From the NCBI GenBank assembly GCA_900770655.1, contig CAAGLA010000038.1, positions 62,001-126,000 on the forward strand: 64,000 nt of DNA, in the 5' to 3' direction. The translations under genes were made by a program, and so were the position numbers. This DNA is from Bacteroidaceae bacterium (GTDB lineage: Bacteria; Bacteroidota; Bacteroidia; Bacteroidales; Bacteroidaceae). Numbering within the stretch: the first letter of the stretch is position 1; every line of letters begins with the position of its first letter. The notes below the pieces were generated by a model, which ran no database searches, had not been told where the DNA came from, and was given only the letters and a program-made list of their open reading frames with translations. Below, piece after piece: positions 1-8,003 of this stretch.

Positions 1-48
1 TGTATTGAGCAGTTGATTCATATTCTTTTTCTTGGTTATGGCAGATAA
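1..48 (+). CDS. Possible C-terminal end of a gene entering from the left
   Basis: Frame 1 is open from the first base and ends at TAA (46-48), giving only 15 residues (ending LFLGYGR). Five bases later comes a 7-bp hairpin (53-74), as expected after a gene end. The fragment is too short to assign to a family, and a chance open frame of this length is quite possible. Confidence 0.3.
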   Translation, partial: CIEQLIHILFLGYGR

Positions 49-52
49 AAAT

Positions 53-74
53 GAGGTGCGCTTTGCAGCACCTC
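53..74 (+). terminator. Hairpin after the left-edge frame
   Basis: GAGGTGC (53-59) and GCACCTC (68-74) form a perfect 7-bp stem with an 8-base loop. The right side is followed only by TTGTCG, so a plus-strand terminator is weak. Read on the minus strand, the hairpin is followed by ATTTTTAT, a better tail. Confidence 0.35.
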
Positions 75-515
75 TTGTCGTACCATTTCTATTGCAAATA
101 TCGTCATAAATACAAGAAAATGCAAGCAGGAAAATAAGCCTGAATTTTTCTGTAAAATAATGTGCTGTATATCAGTGCTTTAAAAACGAGGATTTTGTCA
201 AGGTTGTTGTATTGCGTTATTTTTTTTGCACGTTGATAATCAGTGAATTATATGGCTTTGCACACTTTTGTTCTATGGTGCAAAAATGGTCTGTATGCCC
301 ATTTTCGTGCTGTGAATTGCCTTTTTGAAAGGGTAAGAGGTTTTGTGACAGCTTTTGTTTTTTTATTTAGAATAATTCTATATAAGGTCTAAAATTTGGT
401 TATTAAAAAATAATTTCTTCAGTATGAATCTTGAACAAAAAAGTGGCATAATAGCTTGTTTTTTTAATATTCTTGGGTTTAATTATACGGGCGGAATTTT
501 GTTCCCTATTACATA
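75..515. other. AT-rich intergenic stretch without a gene
   Basis: No open frame on either strand has coding character. The stretch is AT-rich with many T and A runs and contains a short inverted repeat TAGAAT-A-ATTCTA near 369-381. I find no tRNA, no rRNA and no convincing TAnnTTTG promoter with its TTG box. A small RNA cannot be excluded by reading alone. Confidence 0.5.
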
Positions 516-543
516 GAACAAGGTGACTTAAGTCACCTTGTTC
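516..543. terminator. 28-bp perfect palindrome downstream of dnaX
   Basis: GAACAAGGTGACTT is followed directly by its exact reverse complement, 10 bases after the dnaX stop. It can act as a terminator hairpin for the minus-strand dnaX transcript. Neither side carries a long T tail, and there is no built-in loop, so binding by a dimeric protein is an alternative. Confidence 0.5.
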
Positions 544-553
544 TTAACTTATT

Positions 554-2371
554 CTATCTTGCCAATTCAAGATTAAGCTCTTTACGTAATTTCTCAATCA
601 GGGGGTTTTTCTCTTTCAATATGGAGAATTGCTTGTTCTTATCGTTCACGTGCCGTTCAACAACAACCTTGTTTATATGAATAACCATTCTCAGCGGTTG
701 GGTGCCCAGCTGGTTGCAAATGCCTTTTGAAATTCTTTTAGCCTCTTTTTCGAACAATTCTGCAACAAGCTGGTTGTCGACAGATATCTCATAGCTGCCA
801 TTGTCGATTAGGGTTGGAGCCATAATCTTCATTCTGTCGGCGAGTGCTCTCTCGTTTTCAGGCAGTTGCAATGCGAATGTTCTCCAAGCTTGCCCAAGTG
901 TTTCGTTTGAGAGCCTGTTCTTTGCCTCTGAAGCCTGTGGTTGCGCAGTTGCAGTGGCAGGCTCTTCCTTTGGTTTGCTGTCTACAGGTTGTGGCGGCTT
1001 TTCTGTAGTTGCAACAGTGCTATGCGAACGTGAAAACAGTCCTCTAGCCGGGCCGCCGGCTCTTTTTGTTTGTAATTCAGCAGGGCGTCCTTGAATAATG
1101 GTCTGTTCTGCCGGCCGGGTAACTTGTGGATTAGGTACGGCAGTTGTAGTTGCGGCAGGTTTTTCTTCTTTTGCAGGCTCTTTAACGGCTTGCTGTTTTG
1201 CAGTTTCTGTTTGCTGCAGTTTGTTGAATATTGGTTTTAGCATCTTGGGGCTACGCCCCCCGCCATCTTCTCCGTCACCGTCACCAATCTGTGACATCTC
1301 AATTAGTGCAAGCTCTACCAAAAGTCGTTTATTGCGGCTTGTGCGGTAGTTCATACCACAGTTGTTGCAAATCTTTATAGCTTTGAATATCATCTTTGCC
1401 GGGCATCTCTTGGCCTGTTCGGCATATCTGTTCCTAAGCTCCTCGCTGCCTTCAAAGAGCGGGGCAGTGACGGGGTCGCCGTTTACAAGCAGGTCGCGCA
1501 GGTGCGATGCCATCCCCTCTATGAAAATATTGCCTTCAAACCCTTTGTTTACCACTTTGTTAAAGAGAAGCAGGCTTTGTGATATATTCTTGTCGAGTAT
1601 AAAGTCGGTTGCTCTGAAGTAGTACTCATAATCGAGCACATTCAGGCTTTCTATTACTTTTGAGTATGTAAGGTCGCCCTGTGTGAAACTTGCCATCTGG
1701 TCGAACAGCGACAGTGCATCGCGCATACATCCGTCCGATTTCTGTGCAATTATTCTAAGAGCTTCATATTCTGTGTTTATACCCTCTTTTGCTGCAATGT
1801 TCTGCAAGTGTCCTATAATATCGCCCGACTCTATTCGGCTGAAGTCATATATTTGGCAACGCGACAGAATGGTCGGTATTATCTTGTGTTTCTCTGTTGT
1901 TGCAAGAATGAATATTGCGTGAGCCGGTGGCTCCTCGAGTGTCTTGAGAAAAGCGTTGAATGCCGCCTGCGAGAGCATATGTACCTCATCGATTATATAT
2001 ACCTTGTATTTACCAACCTGCGGTGGTATGCGTACCTGTTCGTTGAGTGAGCGTATATCTTCAACAGAATTGTTGCTGGCCGCATCGAGCTCATATATGG
2101 AATATGAACGCTGGCTGTTGAAAGAGCGGCACGATTCGCATTGGTTACAAGGTTCCCCCTCGCTTGTCGGGTTCTGGCAGTTGATGGTCTTGGCGAAAAT
2201 TCTTGCGCAGGTTGTCTTGCCCACTCCGCGGGGACCGCAGAAAAGATATGCGTGTGCCAGCTTCCCGCTGTGGATGGCATTTTTCAGTGTCGTAGTCAAG
2301 GACTTCTGTGCAACTACCGATTCAAAGGTGTCGGGACGATATTTCCTTGCCGAAACGATGTAGTTCTCCAT
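554..2371 (-). CDS. dnaX: DNA polymerase III subunit gamma/tau
   Basis: This is the 605-residue clamp-loader ATPase subunit of the replicative polymerase; it loads the sliding clamp and ties the polymerase cores together. Visible features are Walker A GPRGVGKT (residues 46-53), four zinc-binding cysteines (65, 75, 78, 81), DEVHML as Walker B, LEEPP, and the sensor/arginine-finger region ILSRC. A low-complexity linker rich in Ala, Pro, Lys and Thr (about 380-490) leads to a C-terminal tau-like domain. It starts with ATG and stands alone on the minus strand behind a consensus promoter. I see no A-rich slippery site that would indicate a programmed gamma product, though I did not search exhaustively. 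Confidence 0.97.
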   Translation of the reverse strand: MENYIVSARKYRPDTFESVVAQKSLTTTLKNAIHSGKLAHAYLFCGPRGVGKTTCARIFAKTINCQNPTSEGEPCNQCESCRSFNSQRSYSIYELDAASNNSVEDIRSLNEQVRIPPQVGKYKVYIIDEVHMLSQAAFNAFLKTLEEPPAHAIFILATTEKHKIIPTILSRCQIYDFSRIESGDIIGHLQNIAAKEGINTEYEALRIIAQKSDGCMRDALSLFDQMASFTQGDLTYSKVIESLNVLDYEYYFRATDFILDKNISQSLLLFNKVVNKGFEGNIFIEGMASHLRDLLVNGDPVTAPLFEGSEELRNRYAEQAKRCPAKMIFKAIKICNNCGMNYRTSRNKRLLVELALIEMSQIGDGDGEDGGGRSPKMLKPIFNKLQQTETAKQQAVKEPAKEEKPAATTTAVPNPQVTRPAEQTIIQGRPAELQTKRAGGPARGLFSRSHSTVATTEKPPQPVDSKPKEEPATATAQPQASEAKNRLSNETLGQAWRTFALQLPENERALADRMKIMAPTLIDNGSYEISVDNQLVAELFEKEAKRISKGICNQLGTQPLRMVIHINKVVVERHVNDKNKQFSILKEKNPLIEKLRKELNLELAR

Positions 2372-2433
2372 ACTATATATAATAGGTAAATGAATCTTGT
2401 TTAAATAAATCTGCTTTTAGCAGCATACAGTTG

Positions 2434-2463
2434 CAAAGATAATGTAAACCGTTTGCTGAACAA
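2434..2463 (-). promoter_or_regulatory. dnaX promoter (TTG-N19-TATCTTTG)
   Basis: On the minus strand TTG (2463-2461), a spacer of exactly 19 bases and TATCTTTG (2441-2434) match the Bacteroidota housekeeping promoter. The predicted start near 2427 leaves a leader of about 56 bases before the dnaX ATG. Confidence 0.75.
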
Positions 2464-2528
2464 AACTGCAGGCTTCTTTTTTTCTCTTCAGAATCATTGT
2501 AATGGCAAATAATATAGTGAGTGTACTT

Positions 2529-2560
2529 TTGCGTATTCTTATCTTTTTTTTATAACTTTG
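2529..2560 (+). promoter_or_regulatory. Promoter of the DivIC-like gene
   Basis: TAACTTTG at 2553-2560 fits TAnnTTTG, with TTG at 2529-2531 (spacer 21). It lies 22 bases before the ATG, so the leader would be short. A second TAnnTTTG match (TACTTTTG, 2524-2531) overlaps the TTG box. Confidence 0.55.
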
Positions 2561-2582
2561 TCCTCAGTTAGCATTCTCTTCT

Positions 2583-2903
2583 ATGAAACTGTTTAAAAGA
2601 ATATTTTCACTATTTACCGGCTTGTTCGCTTTGGTGCGTGGTCACAAATATATTTTTGTGACTATGGTATTCTGTTTTATACTGCTTTTTGTAGATGATA
2701 ATAACCTAATCAAGTTCTTTGGCAACCAGAATCGCATATCGGCTCTCGAAGAGGAAATAGCAGAAATGCGCAAGGATTCTGTAAGGCTCATAAGGCAACA
2801 GGCTCAGTTCGGGAAAGATGGCAACATAGAAGAAATAGAGAGAATGGGCCGTGAGAAGGGTATGCACAAGGAGAACGAAGATGTATTTATAATTGAACAA
2901 TGA
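2583..2903 (+). CDS. Septum formation initiator, DivIC/FtsB family
   Basis: This 106-residue bitopic membrane protein has one transmembrane segment (about residues 24-40), followed by a coiled-coil stretch (ISALEEEIAEMRKDSVRLI) and a short C-terminal region (GREKGMHKENEDVFIIEQ) typical of the family. Relatives join FtsL and FtsQ in the division complex and help activate septal peptidoglycan synthesis. Its stop overlaps the next ATG (ATGA), so the two genes are translationally coupled. The family has low sequence conservation, so the assignment rests on architecture and the recognisable C-terminal motif. Confidence 0.85.
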   Translation: MKLFKRIFSLFTGLFALVRGHKYIFVTMVFCFILLFVDDNNLIKFFGNQNRISALEEEIAEMRKDSVRLIRQQAQFGKDGNIEEIERMGREKGMHKENEDVFIIEQ

Positions 2904-3241
2904 AAAGGTTTCTTTCCATATTATACTATATAGGTGCCTGTGCCTTGCTTCTTGGTGCAGCCTTGAGAGCGTTTCTTCCACAGCACTATTGCTATCTCTA
3001 TGCGTTCGGTGCAGTACTGTTTGCCGTTACGCAATTTATTCTCCGTCCACGCTATAACAAACTGGTTCTTCGCCGTCTTGTTATGCAGCAACAGCTTGCC
3101 GGGTTATTCTTTCTTGCTGCGGCGGTGCTTATGTTCACCCACTACCATAACGAATGGCTTGTTTTTCTGTTCTGTGGTGCTTTAATGGAACTTTATACTT
3201 CTTTCCGAATATCGGCGGAATTGAAAAGAGGAGACGATTGA
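2900..3241 (+). CDS. Small four-helix membrane protein, unknown function
   Basis: The 113-residue product is almost all hydrophobic, with about four transmembrane helices and a short charged tail (ELKRGDD). It overlaps the DivIC-like gene by ATGA, so the two are co-transcribed and probably coupled in translation. Position suggests a link to the division protein or the envelope, but nothing in the sequence states a function. I recognise no family. A bidirectional terminator follows immediately. Confidence 0.75.
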   Translation: MKRFLSILYYIGACALLLGAALRAFLPQHYCYLYAFGAVLFAVTQFILRPRYNKLVLRRLVMQQQLAGLFFLAAAVLMFTHYHNEWLVFLFCGALMELYTSFRISAELKRGDD

Positions 3242-3247
3242 TAAAAT

Positions 3248-3273
3248 AAAACGAGGCTTTAAGGCCTCGTTTT
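3248..3273. terminator. Bidirectional terminator between convergent genes
   Basis: AAAACGAGGC (3248-3257) pairs perfectly with GCCTCGTTTT (3264-3273) across a 6-base loop. T-rich tails lie on both sides, serving the small membrane protein gene on the plus strand and the GH73 gene on the minus strand. Confidence 0.85.
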
Positions 3274-3276
3274 ATT

Positions 3277-4206
3277 TTATCTAAGTCTTATGACGTCTCC
3301 AACTTTCAGTGTCGTGTAGCTCTCGTATTGTGGGTTCATCCTGTATATATACTCAAGCCTGATGCCATACTTCTGCGAAATGCTATAAAGGCTTTCCCCT
3401 TCTACCACCGTGTGGAACTCGAAATCCCTTGTTGCCCGTTTGTTCTTCTTTTCGAGATAAATAATGTCGCCCTCCTTAATTACATAATCTTTGTAGAGGT
3501 CGTTGTATTTCCGGAGTTTTCTTTTAGATACACCGGTCTCTCTTGCCAAAGACTCAAATGTGTCGCCGCTTTTTGCAATAATATACATAAGCCCGTTTGC
3601 GCTCAGAATCTCGCGGCATCCGGCCGGGGTGTCACCTCTTCTAAGGTTTGCCATACTGTACGTGTCGTACTGCTGCAGGTTGTATCGTTCAATTATAGAT
3701 ATAAGTTTATTGGCGTAATCGGGGTCTGTTGCATAGCCGGCCCTCTTGAGCCCTCTTGCCCATCCGCGGTAGTCGGTTATGTCGAGTTCAAAAAGAGAAC
3801 TGTATCTCCTGTTTACCAAGAGGAATTGCGAATGGTCTTCGTACGACTCCAAATCGCTGTCGTATGCCCTGAATTCGCACCATTCTCCATCGTCGAATGC
3901 CCTGACTGTTCTGCCCGTCCACCCTCTGCTGGCTTTTACTCCAAAATGGTTGTTGCCCTCTTCTACAAGGCTGCTTCTTCCGGCTCCCCCTTCGAGTATG
4001 GCCTGTGCAAGCGTGATGCTGGCAGGAATTTTGTGCTTTGTCATATGCTCTACAGCAACGGGGTAGTAAGTGAGAATATATCGTTCTGTGTTGTTTCTTG
4101 CCTGTGAAATGTCGGTTGGCATATTTACAGTCTGCGTCTGTCGCTTTACAGAACAGCTTGTCAACAAAAAGGCTGCTGTCAAAAGTATAAGATATATGTT
4201 TTTCAT
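3277..4206 (-). CDS. GH73 N-acetylglucosaminidase lipoprotein with two LysM domains
   Basis: This 309-residue peptidoglycan hydrolase begins with a lipoprotein signal (lipobox LLTSC, Cys18). The glucosaminidase domain (about 45-185) resembles FlgJ/GH73, with the motif TLAQAILEGGAGRSSL containing the likely catalytic Glu, then NNHFGVKA and an YEDHSQFL segment. Two LysM peptidoglycan-binding repeats follow (about 205-255 and 260-309; the second includes VVEGESLYSISQKYGI). It probably cleaves cell-wall glycan strands in the periplasm during growth or division. It is a single gene facing the division genes across a shared terminator. The exact bond cleaved is inferred from the family. Confidence 0.9.
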   Translation of the reverse strand: MKNIYLILLTAAFLLTSCSVKRQTQTVNMPTDISQARNNTERYILTYYPVAVEHMTKHKIPASITLAQAILEGGAGRSSLVEEGNNHFGVKASRGWTGRTVRAFDDGEWCEFRAYDSDLESYEDHSQFLLVNRRYSSLFELDITDYRGWARGLKRAGYATDPDYANKLISIIERYNLQQYDTYSMANLRRGDTPAGCREILSANGLMYIIAKSGDTFESLARETGVSKRKLRKYNDLYKDYVIKEGDIIYLEKKNKRATRDFEFHTVVEGESLYSISQKYGIRLEYIYRMNPQYESYTTLKVGDVIRLR

Positions 4207-4243
4207 ACTATAAAACTTAAACTTTACAAATTAAACAAATAAA

Positions 4244-4274
4244 TTGTTTTTACGCAAGATTTTATCTATTTTCG
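4244..4274 (+). promoter_or_regulatory. Probable cdd promoter, TTCG variant
   Basis: TTG (4244-4246), 20 bases, then TATTTTCG (4267-4274), one base off TAnnTTTG. The start would be near 4281, about 60 bases before the cdd ATG. The same TTCG variant recurs upstream of two other genes here. Confidence 0.45.
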
Positions 4275-4343
4275 CATTGAAAAAATGCTCTTGCAACTGT
4301 TTTATATACATTGTTTTGTTGAACACATTAAATAGAGAATGTT

Positions 4344-4829
4344 ATGAAAGAGATGATTTTGCAAACAAAGGTAAAAGTTTGCCGGTACGGCGAATTGTCG
4401 GATCAGGACCGCGAAGTAGTCGATGCTGCCCGTGGCGCTACATCGAATAGCTATGCGATATATTCAAATTTTAATGTAGGTGCTGCCGTACGCCTTTCCG
4501 GTGGAACAATTGTAAGTGGCAGCAATCAGGAAAATGCAGCCTATCCATCGGGGTTGTGTGCAGAACGCACCACGCTTTTCTGGGCTAATTCGCAGTACCC
4601 CTCAAAGGCTGTAGAGGTGCTTGCCATAGCTGCGCGTACAGAGCAGGGCGAGCTCGATATCCCAATCCCGCCTTGCGGAGCCTGCCGTCAGGTAATTCTG
4701 GAAACCGAAAAACGTTATGACACGCCAATACGCATAATTCTCTATGGTGCCAAAGAGTGCTATGTTATTGAGGAGGGTATAAAGGCGCTTCTGCCACTCT
4801 CGTTCGATTCAGCTTTCCTTAACTGTTAA
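4344..4829 (+). CDS. cdd: Cytidine deaminase
   Basis: This 161-residue enzyme hydrolyses cytidine and deoxycytidine to uridine and deoxyuridine in pyrimidine salvage. It shows the CDA signature: zinc ligands Cys72, Cys111 and Cys114 and catalytic Glu74 in CAERTTLFWA and PCGACRQV, plus the N-terminal YSNFNVGAAV substrate-binding loop. Its length fits the homotetrameric class. It leads a three-gene plus-strand run with the tyrosine phosphatase (18-base gap) and ruvC. An in-frame ATG at 4356 is an alternative start; the first ATG is kept. Confidence 0.95.
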   Translation: MKEMILQTKVKVCRYGELSDQDREVVDAARGATSNSYAIYSNFNVGAAVRLSGGTIVSGSNQENAAYPSGLCAERTTLFWANSQYPSKAVEVLAIAARTEQGELDIPIPPCGACRQVILETEKRYDTPIRIILYGAKECYVIEEGIKALLPLSFDSAFLNC

Positions 4830-4847
4830 GCCATTGTATATGCCGTT

Positions 4848-5318
4848 ATGAAGAATATAATGTTTGTGTGTCACGGTAACATCTGCCGTTCTCCAATGGC
4901 CGAATTCATAATGAAGTCTCTTGCCGGTCCTCTCCTTGCAACCGATGATTTTCATATAGAATCATCGGCGACAAGCCGCGAAGAGATAGGCAATGGCATA
5001 TATCCTCCTGCAGCTCATATACTATCGCTCCATAATGTAGAGTGCAAGGGGCACGTTGCTCGCCAGATAACCAAGAGCGACTACGACAAATCCGATATGG
5101 TAATTGTTATGGAAGACTATAACATTGCTAACCTGCGCCGGGCAATAGGTCCCTGCGCGGAGGGCAAGGTGTGGAAATTGCTCGACTTTGTGGGCGACAA
5201 TCCCCAACAGTGCTCGGGCGGAGATATATCGGACCCGTGGTATCACGGCAACTTCGAAAAGACATATAACGAAATATTAACCGGCTGTAAGGCTCTTATG
5301 CGCTATCTTGGATATTGA
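4848..5318 (+). CDS. Low-molecular-weight protein tyrosine phosphatase
   Basis: The 156-residue protein carries the P-loop CHGNICRS near its N-terminus (Cys8 nucleophile, Arg14 of CX5R) and the general-acid motif DPWY (Asp129), both diagnostic of this cytosolic phosphatase family. Family members dephosphorylate tyrosine residues, in some bacteria on capsule-related kinases or arginine-phosphorylated proteins; no such partner gene is nearby. The stop is one base before the ruvC ATG, so the genes are co-transcribed. The substrate is unknown. Confidence 0.93.
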   Translation: MKNIMFVCHGNICRSPMAEFIMKSLAGPLLATDDFHIESSATSREEIGNGIYPPAAHILSLHNVECKGHVARQITKSDYDKSDMVIVMEDYNIANLRRAIGPCAEGKVWKLLDFVGDNPQQCSGGDISDPWYHGNFEKTYNEILTGCKALMRYLGY

Positions 5319-5319
5319 T

Positions 5320-5901
5320 ATGGCAGTGGCGGAAGCAAACAAAGAGTTCGACGAAAGGGTTATTATGGGAATAGACCCCGGTACCAATATTATGGGCTAT
5401 GCCTTCATTGGAGTAAACGGGAACCGCGCCCGTCTTATAGCTATGGGTGTCATTGATCTGCGCAAGTGCAATGACACCTATATGAAGCTGGGTGAAATAT
5501 TCAATCGTGTGCAGGGGCTTATAGCATCATTTCTGCCCGATGAACTAGCCATTGAGGCTCCTTTCTTTGGCAAGAATGTTCAGAGTATGTTAAAGCTTGG
5601 CCGTGCTCAAGGTGTTGCCATTGCTGCAGCAATAAGCCGTCAGGTGCCTATTCACGAATATGCTCCGTTAAAGATAAAGATGGCTATAACAGGTAACGGC
5701 GGGGCGTCAAAAGAGCAGGTTGCCGATATGTTGAAACGTATGTTGAATATATCCTCTACCGATATGCCGCTGTTTATGGATGCTACCGATGCGCTTGGTG
5801 CGGCATTCTGTCACTTTATACAGCGTGGCAGCCCCGTGAAAGAGAAAAAATATAGTTCTTGGGCCGATTTTGTCAACAAGAATCCCGGAAAAGTAAAGTA
5901 G
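5320..5901 (+). CDS. ruvC: Holliday junction resolvase RuvC
   Basis: This 193-residue endonuclease cuts four-way DNA junctions with RuvAB. The RNase H-like fold residues are all visible: Asp19 in GIDPGT, Glu79 in AIEAPFFGKN, and Asp154 and Asp157 in DATDALGAAFCH. The open frame extends to a TTG at 5308 inside the phosphatase gene, but ATG 5320, one base after that gene's stop, is the better start. Its N-terminus has about 14 extra residues before the first strand. ruvA and ruvB are not in the window. Confidence 0.95.
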   Translation: MAVAEANKEFDERVIMGIDPGTNIMGYAFIGVNGNRARLIAMGVIDLRKCNDTYMKLGEIFNRVQGLIASFLPDELAIEAPFFGKNVQSMLKLGRAQGVAIAAAISRQVPIHEYAPLKIKMAITGNGGASKEQVADMLKRMLNISSTDMPLFMDATDALGAAFCHFIQRGSPVKEKKYSSWADFVNKNPGKVK

Positions 5902-5938
5902 TCTTTAATTTTACTATAGTGATGAATGCTATATGTTG

Positions 5939-7933
5939 TTACTCATATAGCTGGTATGTGGTACGCAGAACTTGGAATTCGGTGCGACGGTTCAGCTGGT
6001 GGCAAATCTCCTGTTGCTCTTCATCTTCCAGTGCGGTTATGAACTCTTCGGTCAGTACATCGCCCTCGCTTAGGAATGTGTAGGTCTCGGTCATCTTCTT
6101 TGTTACAACCTTTGGTCTTTCCTCTCCATAGCCGACAGCTGTGAGCCTTTCTATCTCTATGCCTTTGGCGACAAGATACTCTACAACCGACTCGGCACGA
6201 GCCTGTGAAAGCCTTGTGTTGTAACTGTCGCTGCCGCGGAAGTCGCAGTGCGAACTGAGCTCTATTGTTACATTCGGGTTCAGTTCGAGCAGTCTTGCAA
6301 GCTCATCGAGCGAAGTTGCCGATTCAGCGGTCAAGGTTGCCCTGTCAAATTCATAGAAAATATTGTCAATAAGTACAGGACGTGTAATTGAAGGCAGTGC
6401 AAAGTCGCGATGATACCTATGTTCTCCTTCAATTATCTCTGTTTCAAGTTCCTGCATTGTATTGAGATACCCTTTGCAGGTACCGAGCAGGACATATTTT
6501 ACTCCCGGGGTGACGCGCACGCTGAACGAACCGTCGTTCATTACTCCGAAACTGGTGTTTGTACCATCGTTTCCAATCATATAGATAACCCCTTCGGGCA
6601 ACTCATAACCATCTTTCTCATATATCCAGCCATAGAGTGTATGCACCGTTTCGGGTAGCATAAAGGAGTATATATGGTCCCAGCCACGTGCATCTCCTCT
6701 GTTCGACGTAAAGAAGCCTCTGTATAGCCCGGGGGCAAATGTCATTCCAAAATCGTCGCCGTTGGAGTTTACCGGCGCCCCCATATTGCTTATATTCCAC
6801 AGCGAATCACTTTCCTGCACGGCGCAGAAAATGTCAAGCCCGCCCATTCCCGGGTATCCGTCGGAAGAGAAGAATAGTTCACCTTGCGGCCCGAAGGTAG
6901 GGAACTGCTCGTCACCTTCGGTGTTTATGCCCGGTCCCAAATTCTCGACAATGCCTTCCAAAGCCCTGCTCGCACCAATATAGAATCTCCACAGGTCGAG
7001 TCCTCCGCTACCTCCGGCCATATTCGATGTGAAGTAGAGCCAATTGCCGTCGGGCGATACTGCCGGGTGTGCATACACCGACAATGTGTCGCTCGATATG
7101 AGAACCTGTTCGGGCTTGCTCCACGATGCATCGCTTCTATTGCTTTTGTAAATGGCTGCGAATCTAGGGTAGTGGTCATCGGTTACGCAGCGTGTAAAAT
7201 ACATAACCTTGCCGTCGGGGGTGAAACAGCAGGCACCATCTTCGAATTCCGAATTTATCTCGCTTTCAATCTTTTCGGTCTGCTGCCAGCGTCCCTTCTC
7301 GTCGCGCTTGGTAATGAACATATCGGCACTCTTTTGCCCGGTAATGCCGCTCAGGTCCTCTCCTGTGGCCTCTTTGCGTGTGCTTGTCGTTATAATCATT
7401 GTGGTGTCTTCGCCAACATACATAGGGCACATATCGCTGCGTTGTCCGTTGAGCTCTCTCGACTTCTTTACAATGTAACGGTTCGGGTTGTTTTTCCAAT
7501 CGGCCGATTGCATAGCCGACCGGTGTCCTATCTGCGCCATACGGCTCTCGGGTGCCAGCGCCAGAAAAGCCTCATAGTTCAACTGTGCGGCACGGTAGTC
7601 GCCCTTCTCCAGCTGTGCGTCGGCAAGGTAGAGAATGGCCATTGAGTCGGGGTATCCGTAGCGGACAGCATTCTGGTATGCTCCCACGGCGCGTACAGCA
7701 TTGTTGCATTTGCGGTAGCACTCACCGAGCTTCCACGCGACAACTGCGCGTAATTCACGGTTCTTTGGCGGAATTTTACGGTAGGCCTTCTTGTACTCTC
7801 TGGCCGCTTCGTAATACTCCATAACAGCAGCATATTGGTCACCTTTCTTGATGCCCCTTTCGCTGCTGCACGACACGGCCAGTGCCAGTACAAGCAGTAA
7901 CGATATGTAGAATATGCTGTTTCTCAATACCAA
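5939..7933 (-). CDS. PorE-like T9SS envelope lipoprotein (TPR, propeller, CRD, OmpA)
   Basis: The 664-residue lipoprotein (lipobox LAVSC, Cys22) has four parts in order: TPR helices (about 30-150), a WD40/PD40-type beta-propeller (about 160-420, with repeats such as SPDGNWLYFTSN), a carboxypeptidase-regulatory-like fold (about 445-515) and an OmpA C-terminal peptidoglycan-binding domain (about 525-650, with SHCDFRGSDSYNTRLSQARA). This order matches PorE of Porphyromonas gingivalis, which links the type IX secretion machinery to the cell wall. No ATG precedes the signal peptide and an in-frame TAG lies two codons upstream, so TTG at 7933 (or 7927) must be the start. Other OmpA-family paralogues share this layout, so PorE itself is probable rather than proven. 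Confidence 0.75.
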   Translation of the reverse strand: MVLRNSIFYISLLLVLALAVSCSSERGIKKGDQYAAVMEYYEAAREYKKAYRKIPPKNRELRAVVAWKLGECYRKCNNAVRAVGAYQNAVRYGYPDSMAILYLADAQLEKGDYRAAQLNYEAFLALAPESRMAQIGHRSAMQSADWKNNPNRYIVKKSRELNGQRSDMCPMYVGEDTTMIITTSTRKEATGEDLSGITGQKSADMFITKRDEKGRWQQTEKIESEINSEFEDGACCFTPDGKVMYFTRCVTDDHYPRFAAIYKSNRSDASWSKPEQVLISSDTLSVYAHPAVSPDGNWLYFTSNMAGGSGGLDLWRFYIGASRALEGIVENLGPGINTEGDEQFPTFGPQGELFFSSDGYPGMGGLDIFCAVQESDSLWNISNMGAPVNSNGDDFGMTFAPGLYRGFFTSNRGDARGWDHIYSFMLPETVHTLYGWIYEKDGYELPEGVIYMIGNDGTNTSFGVMNDGSFSVRVTPGVKYVLLGTCKGYLNTMQELETEIIEGEHRYHRDFALPSITRPVLIDNIFYEFDRATLTAESATSLDELARLLELNPNVTIELSSHCDFRGSDSYNTRLSQARAESVVEYLVAKGIEIERLTAVGYGEERPKVVTKKMTETYTFLSEGDVLTEEFITALEDEEQQEICHQLNRRTEFQVLRTTYQLYE

Positions 7934-8003
7934 AATCTATTGCTCCGGTTCTATTATAACTGAAAAAAACATTTTTTATTATATTGCTTTTTCAATTCCG
8001 GCC

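Noticed and set aside
1200..1260. Programmed frameshift site in dnaX
   Set aside because: I did not see an A-rich slippery heptamer with a following hairpin in the linker region; the single frame encodes the full tau-like protein.
3328..4107. Long plus-strand open frame (259 codons) opposite the GH73-LysM gene
   Set aside because: It is antisense to a gene with clear domains, lacks family motifs and has the unusual Cys/Phe/Val-rich composition of a shadow frame.
6884..7645. Plus-strand frame of 253 codons opposite the PorE-like gene
   Set aside because: It is the complement of a well-supported propeller/TPR coding region and shows no recognisable protein features.
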